From Methyloceanibacter sp. (GTDB lineage Bacteria; Pseudomonadota; Alphaproteobacteria; Rhizobiales; Methyloligellaceae): DNA of 33,996 bases. Where the stretch lies: positions 1 to 33,996 of the forward strand of contig JASJEH010000042.1 in assembly GCA_030064755.1 (NCBI GenBank). Direction: 5' to 3'. Made by a program: the position numbers and the translations under genes. The notes below the pieces were generated by a model that saw nothing but the letters and a program-made list of their open reading frames with translations, had not been told where the DNA came from and ran no database searches. This document shows positions 26,358-32,207 of the stretch, piece by piece (positions within the stretch are counted from its first letter, which is position 1; every line of letters starts with the position of its first letter).

Positions 26358-26392
26358 AAGGGCACGGGGAACTTTCGTCAGCCCGTGCCCTT
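26358..26392. terminator. Bidirectional terminator between the SMP-30 gene and lanM
   Basis: AAGGGCACGGG (26358-26368) pairs perfectly over 11 bp with CCCGTGCCCTT (26382-26392) around a 13-base loop. It lies between two convergent genes. Read on the minus strand it is followed by GTTGTGTTTGC, a partly T-rich tail, so it serves lanM best. Confidence 0.7.
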
Positions 26393-26404
26393 GCCGCATT
26401 GGAT

Positions 26405-26809
26405 CTAGAGATAAATAAGCTTCAGCAATCGCTGACCGGCTGGAGAACTCAGCTCGCGAAGATCAATCGTCCCGTCCATGTCGGGATTGGCTGCTCTGAA
26501 CATCGCTTTGACGAGCGCTTTGTACTCTCTCCAGTTCAAAGTCCCGTCGTTATCCGGGTCGGCCGCCCTAAGGCCAGCCGCGCTGAGACGCCCTCTGAGC
26601 TCGGCGGCGTCCAGCGTCCGGTCGTTATCCGGATTAATCGCCTTGAAGACCCTTTTGGCGCCCCTAATCGCCTCTTTCATGTCGATGGTGCCGTCGTTGT
26701 CAGGATCAAGGACCCTCAGCGCCGTGGCCGTATCAACAGCGGAAACCGGCGCGCTGGAGCAGAAAATGACAGCGAGAGTAACGCCTAGAATCGTTGCGAA
26801 TCTGAGCAT
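26405..26809 (-). CDS. lanM: Lanmodulin homologue (lanthanide-binding EF-hand protein)
   Basis: A 134-residue exported protein: signal peptide residues 1-24 (ending PVSA), then four EF-hand loops at 35-46, 59-70, 84-95 and 108-119. Each loop has Pro at position 2 (DPDNDGTIDMKE, NPDNDRTLDAAE, DPDNDGTLNWRE, NPDMDGTIDLRE), and adjacent loops are spaced by only 24-25 residues. Pro2, the tight spacing, and the end ELSSPAGQRLLKLI are the hallmarks of lanmodulin of Methylorubrum extorquens, a periplasmic protein binding lanthanide ions with picomolar affinity, and the loop positions coincide with that protein as I recall it. Loop 2 has Asn1 and Arg6, loop 3 Asn9, so these sites may be weaker. A strong AGGAG site precedes the ATG. 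Expression in lanthanide-using methylotrophs is expected. Confidence 0.9.
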   Translation of the reverse strand: MLRFATILGVTLAVIFCSSAPVSAVDTATALRVLDPDNDGTIDMKEAIRGAKRVFKAINPDNDRTLDAAELRGRLSAAGLRAADPDNDGTLNWREYKALVKAMFRAANPDMDGTIDLRELSSPAGQRLLKLIYL

Positions 26810-27045
26810 GGTAGGACTCCTTTTCTGCGTATCGAGCTGAATCTACCGGGAATCTGCTCGAATGAGAATGGCGTAAGCTGGCCAACCCCCGATCGACGCT
26901 TCCTCACTTGGCATGAAGTGTGGCGGCATGGTCCAGGAATTAGAACGGTACAGCTAGATTTGGAGCCGCCGGTTGCTCGGCAGCCTATGACCTTTGGCAT
27001 GCGTCCATGTCTGGTTCCGTGCTTCGAACAGATCTTTGATCCGGC
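26810..27045. other. 236-bp intergenic region upstream of lanM
   Basis: This stretch contains the lanM leader with its AGGAG site just after 26810 and must hold the lanM promoter unless the upstream gene reads through. No clear -35/-10 pair, riboswitch or terminator could be recognised. Confidence 0.4.
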
Positions 27046-27366
27046 CTATGGGCAGTCCGTATCGCGCACGAACCGGGCCTTCACCCAGCCCTTGGTGATC
27101 GCGTCGCCGCTGAAGCGTGTCATGGGACACCACCGGCTGCCCCAGGGGCGGTCGAGCGGTACACATTTGCCTTCGAGACGCAGAATGCCCTGACCCTTGT
27201 TTGGGATTATGTCGACGATTGGCGCTTTTGACGAAGCGTCGGCGCGCATGTTCAAGACATCGTCGTCGGCGACATTGACAATGTAGAGACAGCCGGGGCC
27301 GGTGGTTGCAAAGGATGGCGATGCGGCGCCAAAGATGACGATGCAGGCGATCAAGGATCTGAACAT
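27046..27366 (-). CDS. Secreted SH3-like domain protein
   Basis: A 106-residue protein with a signal peptide (residues 1-20, ending SFA) and a bacterial SH3 (SH3_3-like) domain: YIVNVADDDVLNMRADASSKAPIVDIIPNKGQGI is the typical pair of strands with an LNMR motif and a P-N-G turn, and WGSRWCPMTR...GWVKARFV the closing strands. Four cysteines (Cys26 and three more) probably form disulfides in the periplasm. Such domains often bind peptidoglycan or protein partners; the function here is unknown. A GGAG site lies upstream of the ATG. It is one of three exported small proteins in a row with lanM. Confidence 0.7.
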   Translation of the reverse strand: MFRSLIACIVIFGAASPSFATTGPGCLYIVNVADDDVLNMRADASSKAPIVDIIPNKGQGILRLEGKCVPLDRPWGSRWCPMTRFSGDAITKGWVKARFVRDTDCP

Positions 27367-27422
27367 AATGTGGTGCTCCGGTGTTGGCGGGGAGTTGCGC
27401 CGTGTTATCGGGATAATGTGGA

Positions 27423-27459
27423 TTGGCCCCCTAAGACATTCGTCGTCTTAGAGGGCCAA
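27423..27459 (-). terminator. Hairpin after the GX3-repeat protein gene
   Basis: Arms 27423-27437 and 27445-27459 pair over 15 positions with one C-A mismatch around a 7-base loop. It starts 28 bases after the stop codon of the minus-strand gene at 27487. No T-run follows on that strand, so it may be a terminator or an mRNA-stabilising structure. Confidence 0.5.
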
Positions 27460-27486
27460 ACCAGCAGGTCGGATTGATCGTTGCGT

Positions 27487-27906
27487 TTAGGGGCAGTTCT
27501 GGCCCGTCTGCATGCACTGGCGCATCCGCTCACGCAAATCGCCTTTCCAGGCTTGGGCATCTTCTTTGCCCTGAGCGCTGCCCTCACGTTCGCCGTTTTT
27601 GTAGCCTTTGGGGTAGCCAACAGCGTAGCCTTTTGCGTAGGCATTGCTGCAGGCTTGGCTGCCCGTATCGAGGGTGCCGACGCCGGAGATGGTATCGTTG
27701 TAGGAGGCGCGATAGGCGCCCTTGAAGCCATCTGTGTAGCCATCGCGGAGACCTTCGGCCTTACCATTGTTGTAGCACTGCTGCACGTTGGTGGCATAGG
27801 CCGGGACTGGGTTCGCGATATTGGCGAACATGAAGCCGGCAAGGATCAGGAGAGCAAACTTCGAGAGAAAAGAAAACTTATTCGTGGTCTGAGCAATCTT
27901 GGTCAT
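27487..27906 (-). CDS. Secreted protein with GX3 repeats, function unknown
   Basis: A 139-residue protein. Residues 1-38 form a signal peptide with a long N-region (hydrophobic core FALLILAGFMFA, cleavage after AYA). The mature part has two runs of glycine every fourth residue: Gly48, 52, 56, 60, and Gly93, 97, 101, 105, 109, 113, with Tyr often following the glycine (GYAVGYPKGYKNG). Four cysteines (44, 86, 131, 138) bracket the runs and suggest disulfides. The GX3 pattern recalls the eukaryotic Yae1 deca-GX3 family and glycine-zipper helices, but no specific family is recognised. The ATG at 27906 has a GAAGGAA site; an earlier in-frame start at 27987 would add residues before the signal peptide. 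It lies two genes upstream of lanM on the same strand. Confidence 0.75.
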   Translation of the reverse strand: MTKIAQTTNKFSFLSKFALLILAGFMFANIANPVPAYATNVQQCYNNGKAEGLRDGYTDGFKGAYRASYNDTISGVGTLDTGSQACSNAYAKGYAVGYPKGYKNGEREGSAQGKEDAQAWKGDLRERMRQCMQTGQNCP

Positions 27907-27993
27907 GATGTGTTCCTTCGTGGGTTCAGGTTGTGTGCGCTGGCTTGATCGCCAGAACTGAGAAGGAACGTACTCAGGCCCGTGCATTCGTTG

Positions 27994-28022
27994 TATGGGG
28001 TGGATCCCCTATATGGATATAG
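27994..28022. promoter_or_regulatory. Two adjoining inverted repeats, operator-like
   Basis: TATGGGG-TGGAT-CCCCTATA (27994-28013) is an inverted repeat, and CTATATGGATATAG (28009-28022) is a second one sharing its edge. They lie about 90-115 bp upstream of the GX3-repeat gene on the minus strand. The symmetry suggests a regulator binding site; no regulator gene is nearby. Confidence 0.4.
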
Positions 28023-28066
28023 CGGGTCGTAGACTGCGGTTGGAGGCGCAGGGTCGGAGACGAGAG

Positions 28067-28396
28067 CTAGTGCGACGTCGTGCGCTCGGAGCGTTTGGAT
28101 AACGCGAGGCGTATTCTCTGCTTAGGAATGACTGAGGGCGGACTGCAACTGGTGGCCAAGCCGCAGTTGTGCGGATCTGTCTGTTTTAGAGCAACGGCAT
28201 CGCGCGGGGCGGGCGGTATTGCGTAACCAGCCACAAAGGTCACGAGCGACGTGATCGCGACTTGTGTGCCCTCGCCGATGCTCAAACCAGCGCCATCCTT
28301 CAGCGCCCATAACATCAGGGCCGAGAAAGTGGCACCGAGCGTCGCACCGATGACCTTCATGGTTGGCACTACCGTAGCGGTCCGCAGTGTTGCCAC
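28067..28396 (-). CDS. Holin-like small membrane protein
   Basis: A 109-residue ORF from GTG at 28396, with a GGGAG site eight bases upstream; an ATG at 28360 (MKVIGATLG) is an alternative start. Two hydrophobic helices (about residues 13-32 and 43-61, the second TQVAITSLVTFVAGYAIPP) are followed by a 48-residue basic, Ser/Pro-rich tail. The pattern ATLG...LWAL...VAGYAIPP resembles small phage holins of alphaproteobacteria, in which a segment before a second span ends in GY-x-P-P. No other phage gene is present, so it may be an isolated remnant or a domesticated membrane protein. The call rests on topology and resemblance only. Confidence 0.45.
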   Translation of the reverse strand: MATLRTATVVPTMKVIGATLGATFSALMLWALKDGAGLSIGEGTQVAITSLVTFVAGYAIPPAPRDAVALKQTDPHNCGLATSCSPPSVIPKQRIRLALSKRSERTTSH

Positions 28397-28684
28397 TGGT
28401 TTGCTCCCAACATCAGGACGATGAGCGATGCAGCTTATACGTGCTATATAGTATGTTCAATCGTATAGATTGCAACCTTTGGCTCGGTGCTGAGACCGCC
28501 TTCCTTCTCATTACCTATATATATCAGAGGGTTATTGTTTTCCAATTTGTTCGTCGGGAGATGTCCAAGCGCCATTCGGTCAATCACGTGCATCGCGGCG
28601 AGGCGACTCACAGACCGACTGTACACGAAGCCCGGGCAGTCCGGGGCTGACGATTGACGCGGTCGCGAAGACCTTGGTCAGGCT
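28397..28684. other. Gene-poor, locally AT-rich stretch
   Basis: Bases about 28430-28560 are clearly richer in A and T than the surrounding sequence (runs such as CTATATAGTATG and CCTATATATATCAG). No ORF here has a recognisable product or a good ribosome-binding site. The AT-rich part may hold a promoter for the minus-strand holin-like gene or be inserted foreign DNA. Confidence 0.45.
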
Positions 28685-29014
28685 CTAGGCCGCCGAGTCC
28701 TTAGCGCGCACCTTCTGAAGGGTGGTGAAGCCTTCGAACTCGGGATGCCCCTGATAGAGAGGCTTTCCTTCGCCCGCGCGCGCATGGGCTTTGCGGAAAG
28801 CCTCGGAGCGAGTCCAGCCCTCAAAAGCGTCTTGTGACTGCCAGATGCTGTGCGAAGCATAGAGAACGTGATCGTCCCGTTCCGGCCCCTTGAGGAGATG
28901 AAACTCAACAAAGCCAGGAACCTCTTCAAGATGGGTCTCGCGGGACAACCAAACTTGCTCGAAGTCGTCCTCAGCGCCTTTGAGTACTTTGAAACGGTTC
29001 ATGGCGATGAACAT
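28685..29014 (-). CDS. IsdG/HmoA-type heme-degrading monooxygenase
   Basis: A 109-residue dimeric alpha-beta-barrel (ABM) protein beginning MFIAMNRFKVLKGAEDDFE. The three residues essential in staphylococcal IsdG are present at matching positions: Asn6, Trp67 and His77 (in EGWTRSEAFRKAH). VPGFVEFHLLKGP and LYASHSIWQS are the family strands. Such enzymes open heme non-canonically to release iron, without a P450-type active site. The C-terminal KPLYQGHPEFEGF is typical of the rhizobial/HmuQ-like group. No heme transporter is adjacent, so the heme role rests on the triad; the broader 'antibiotic biosynthesis monooxygenase' annotation is the fallback. Confidence 0.8.
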   Translation of the reverse strand: MFIAMNRFKVLKGAEDDFEQVWLSRETHLEEVPGFVEFHLLKGPERDDHVLYASHSIWQSQDAFEGWTRSEAFRKAHARAGEGKPLYQGHPEFEGFTTLQKVRAKDSAA

Positions 29015-29076
29015 AGGGGAAGTCCTTTGGTCTTTGTTGCGGTCCGGCAGTCGTCAAATCGGGCGCATCGTTGGCG

Positions 29077-29475
29077 TTAGTTACCCTCAGATTGGACATT
29101 CTCCGATTGTTGGGTCTTCCGCGGTGCGTCGTAGACGGACCAATCCACATCTCGTCCCGTCGGCGGTAGGTTCTTGCGCTCGCTCTTGTCGAGCAAGAGA
29201 TGCGCCTTCGCGACCATGAGGGCCGTGACCGGCGCCGTCAGGAATAAGAATGTCGTGATCAGCAGCTCCTGGATGGAGAATTCATCGCCCTTCATCAGGA
29301 AGTAGAGCATGGAGGCAATCAGCATGGCGCCGATGCCAAGCGTTGTTGCCTTGGTGGGACCGTGCAGTCGCCGCATCAGGTCCGGCAGCTTTGCAAGACC
29401 CAGCGAGCCGACGAAGAGGAAAAAGGCTCCGAGGCAAATCAGGCTTGCAACCGCGATGTCGCCGAAATCGGGCAT
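29077..29475 (-). CDS. mrpG: Multisubunit cation/proton antiporter subunit G
   Basis: A 132-residue membrane protein of the MrpG/PhaG/MnhG type with three membrane spans and the family motif GLAKLPDLMRRLHGPTKATTLG after the first. It is part of the hetero-oligomeric Mrp complex in the inner membrane. About 30 hydrophilic C-terminal residues extend past the conserved region. It is the last gene of the operon, four bases after mrpF. Confidence 0.93.
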   Translation of the reverse strand: MPDFGDIAVASLICLGAFFLFVGSLGLAKLPDLMRRLHGPTKATTLGIGAMLIASMLYFLMKGDEFSIQELLITTFLFLTAPVTALMVAKAHLLLDKSERKNLPPTGRDVDWSVYDAPRKTQQSENVQSEGN

Positions 29476-29479
29476 AAGG

Positions 29480-29749
29480 TTACTCCATCACGTTGCCGCG
29501 CAAGATGTACTTGCAATACGCGACCGTCGTTAGGAAGCCGACCATAGCAAACAGCAGCGCGACCTCGAAATAGAGCTCTGTACCCCAATAGACTCCGGCT
29601 AGAACGACGAGTCCAATCGCGTTGATCGTTAGGGTGTCGAGGGCGAGAATCCGGGTGGGCATGTCAGGCCCAACAAGCGCTCGGTAAAGGCAAAGCAGCA
29701 TGGCCGCGCTGATGGCGACAAGAGCAATGGCACAGGCGGTTGCGATCAT
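29480..29749 (-). CDS. mrpF: Multisubunit cation/proton antiporter subunit F
   Basis: An 89-residue protein with three membrane spans. The segment RALVGPDMPTRILALDTLTINAIGL matches the MrpF signature (GP-x-x-x-DR-V-x-A-L-D), with Thr-Arg in place of the usual Asp-Arg. MrpF belongs to the small-subunit bundle that includes E and G. Its ATG overlaps the end of mrpE by four bases, consistent with coupled synthesis. Confidence 0.93.
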   Translation of the reverse strand: MIATACAIALVAISAAMLLCLYRALVGPDMPTRILALDTLTINAIGLVVLAGVYWGTELYFEVALLFAMVGFLTTVAYCKYILRGNVME

Positions 29750-30237
29750 CTTTCGAAGATCCTTTGCAGTCTAGTTTCGTAGCGCGCCTTGATGTCGGAG
29801 ACGGTCTTCTCTGGATCGTAGGTTTCAAGGCAATGAACAAGCAGGGCGCGCCCGTCTGCACTGAGGGTCGCGCTCACCGTGCCGGGCGTCATGGTGATCG
29901 TTCCGGCGAGCGCGGAGATGGCTTCGGGCGTTCTCAGGTCGAGCGGCACCGTAACGAACTGTGAGTGCAGATCGTCTCCACGCCGGAACAAGATCAGATA
30001 CGCGACTTGGAAATTGGCAACGACAATGTCCCAAAGAACGATAAGTGCATACTCGACAATGGTAAGTGGACTTTTGACGAGAGGGCGGTCGGGCCAAAAC
30101 GCGCTGGTGAGCTTGGGCACAACGACGCCAAGGAATAGGCCCAGCACCGCCGCTCCCCATGAGATGCCGTTCAGCAAAACCCAGACGACCACGATCAGCA
30201 GCGTCAGAAGGGGATGAGGGATCAAGGTTCCAAACAT
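29746..30237 (-). CDS. mrpE: Multisubunit cation/proton antiporter subunit E
   Basis: A 163-residue protein with two N-terminal membrane spans (about residues 8-37) and a cytoplasmic alpha/beta domain. VEYALIVLWDIVVANFQVAYLIL and the later ISALAGTITMTPGTVSATL match the MrpE family. The gene starts two bases from the mrpD stop and overlaps mrpF by four bases. Confidence 0.93.
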   Translation of the reverse strand: MFGTLIPHPLLTLLIVVVWVLLNGISWGAAVLGLFLGVVVPKLTSAFWPDRPLVKSPLTIVEYALIVLWDIVVANFQVAYLILFRRGDDLHSQFVTVPLDLRTPEAISALAGTITMTPGTVSATLSADGRALLVHCLETYDPEKTVSDIKARYETRLQRIFER

Positions 30238-30239
30238 GG

Positions 30240-31856
30240 TCAGTCTCCCCCGGCTTCTTGCGGCGGCACAGGCATAACGTCCGCGTCAGCCGCCGGTTCA
30301 GTAATCGGCCGCGCGGGTTCCGTGTTCTCCCTGCTGCCAAGCACCGCGCGGACATAGGCCTGCGTATCGAGCGCTTGTTCGGCGGTTGCATGAAGCGCCT
30401 TGACGGCGGGTCCGGCAAACACGGCGAGCATTAGGCTTGCACCAACAAGTAACCCGACCACGACCATAGGCATAATGGCTGCTGTTTCCCAGCCGGGACC
30501 CGTGGTCTGTCCTTCAGTCTTCCAGAAGATGGTGCTGCCAGCTCGGGCGAATGCGATCGTCATCATGAGAGACGTCACGAGGATCGTGGCCCAAATCAGC
30601 CACGCGCGCGGAACTCCATAGGTCGCGTCGAGAACCAGCAGCTTGCCGACGAAACCCGATAGTGGCGGCAGCCCCACGACAGCAATCGCCACGAGGAAGA
30701 ATAGCGTGCCGAGAATGGCTGCTTGGCTGATGGGATTCCCGGGGATCAAAGCATCGAGCTTGACGGTGCGCCGCGCGGCAATCAGGTCCACGATCAGGAA
30801 GAGCGCAGCACCCGCAATGGTGCTGTGGACGAGGTAGTAAAGCGCCGCCGTGAGCCCGTCGATGCTGAATTGCCCAATGGCGATCAGAAGAGTTCCCATA
30901 GATGCCACGATGCTAAACGCGGCGAAGTTCAGTAGCCTTCGGGTTCCGAGCAAGCCGGCGGTGCCGACGGCGAGCGTCACGAGTGCAGCCGGCACCACCC
31001 ATGGGGCGACCACCGAGCCCAGGGTTTCGGCTTCCGTACCATCGCCGAACACCGTCCCAAAGATGCGGACGATGGCGTAAGCACCGACCTTCGTCATGAT
31101 CGCAAAGAGAGCGGCGACGGGCGCGGATGCGGCGGCATAGGTCGCAGGGAGCCACCAATGCAAGGGCACAAAAGCAGCTTTGATCGCGAAGACCAGCAAA
31201 AGCAGAATCGCGCCGGTTTGCAGAAGTGCCTGGTCGTTCTCGGAGACCGCCCGCGCCTTGACGGCAAGGTCCGCAAAATTGAGCGTACCGGTGACGCCAT
31301 AGATCAAGCCCACGGCGACGAGGAACAGGGACGAGGCAATCAGATTGATCGCGACATATTGGAAGCCTGCGCGTAGTCGCTTCGCGCCGCCGCCATGGAG
31401 CATCAGCCCGTACGAAGCGATAAGCATCACTTCGAAGAAAACGAAAAGGTTGAACAAGTCGCCCGTGAGAAAGGCGCCGTTCAGGCCGAGCAGTTGAAAA
31501 TGAAACAGGGCGTGGAAGTGACGTCCGCGCCGGTCCCAGCCGGCGATCGCATAGAGCAGGACGGCGAGCGCAAGACCCGCCGTCAGCACGAGCATGGTCG
31601 TGGAGAGCCGGTCAATGACGAGCACGATGCCGAAAGGCGCCGGCCAAGCGCCCAAACGATAGGCCTGGGTCACGCCGTCGTTTACGGCATCGTAGAGGAA
31701 CAGCGCGACGCCCAGCAGCATCAAGGTCGAAACAACGGAGAGGAACCGCTGCACCTCGATATCGCTCCGCCGCATGAGTATCAGAATGGCGGCGGTGATC
31801 GCGGGCAGGATCGTGGGCGCAATGATCCAGCTGGTGGCGAACTCCGAAACCGTCAT
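30240..31856 (-). CDS. mrpD: Multisubunit cation/proton antiporter subunit D
   Basis: A 538-residue polytopic subunit related to NuoM/NuoN of complex I, carrying a proton path. The family region FEVMLIASYGLMLHGG holds the essential glutamate, KAAFVPLHWWLPATYAAASAPVAALFAIMTKVGAYAI holds the key lysines in the broken helix, and LPPLSGFVGKLLVL the later conserved lysine region. The C-terminus has an additional 45-residue hydrophilic tail rich in Pro, Ala and Glu. It overlaps mrpC by four bases. Confidence 0.95.
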   Translation of the reverse strand: MTVSEFATSWIIAPTILPAITAAILILMRRSDIEVQRFLSVVSTLMLLGVALFLYDAVNDGVTQAYRLGAWPAPFGIVLVIDRLSTTMLVLTAGLALAVLLYAIAGWDRRGRHFHALFHFQLLGLNGAFLTGDLFNLFVFFEVMLIASYGLMLHGGGAKRLRAGFQYVAINLIASSLFLVAVGLIYGVTGTLNFADLAVKARAVSENDQALLQTGAILLLLVFAIKAAFVPLHWWLPATYAAASAPVAALFAIMTKVGAYAIVRIFGTVFGDGTEAETLGSVVAPWVVPAALVTLAVGTAGLLGTRRLLNFAAFSIVASMGTLLIAIGQFSIDGLTAALYYLVHSTIAGAALFLIVDLIAARRTVKLDALIPGNPISQAAILGTLFFLVAIAVVGLPPLSGFVGKLLVLDATYGVPRAWLIWATILVTSLMMTIAFARAGSTIFWKTEGQTTGPGWETAAIMPMVVVGLLVGASLMLAVFAGPAVKALHATAEQALDTQAYVRAVLGSRENTEPARPITEPAADADVMPVPPQEAGGD

Positions 31857-32206
31857 GAGCCGGTCTCCGTCTCGTCTGGCAAGTCATCCTCCGGGAGATC
31901 CGCCCTGTCCGTTGCGGTCTCAAGAAAGCCGCGCAACGCAAGCACGACAATCAATGCCGTCATACCGAAAGAGATGACGATGGCCGTAAGCACGAGCGCC
32001 TGCGGCAGGGGATCGGTATAGGATTCGGCGCCACGGATGATTGGCGGCTCGTTGATGACGAGACGTCCGGACGTAAACAAAAAGATGTTGATGGCGTAAG
32101 AGAGCAATGTCAGCCCGACAACGATCGGAAACGTTCGCTGCTGCAAGATCAGGTAGACACCTGCCGCCGTCATCAAACCGATTGCGCTGGAGACGATAAG
32201 TTCCAC
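31853..32206 (-). CDS. mrpC: Multisubunit cation/proton antiporter subunit C
   Basis: A 117-residue protein with three membrane spans, homologous to NuoK. VGLTLLSYAINIFLFTSG and TDPLPQALVLTAIVISFGMTA are the conserved segments, the second matching the D-P-L-P-Q-A-L-V-L-T-A-I-V-I motif shared with complex I. An acidic tail ends the protein. One base separates it from mrpA and it overlaps mrpD by four. Confidence 0.95.
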   Translation of the reverse strand: MELIVSSAIGLMTAAGVYLILQQRTFPIVVGLTLLSYAINIFLFTSGRLVINEPPIIRGAESYTDPLPQALVLTAIVISFGMTALIVVLALRGFLETATDRADLPEDDLPDETETGS

Positions 32207-32207
32207 G

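Noticed and set aside
28387-28650. Plus-strand 87-codon ORF in the AT-rich stretch
   Set aside because: No ribosome-binding site, no recognisable family, and it runs divergently into the holin-like gene's start region.
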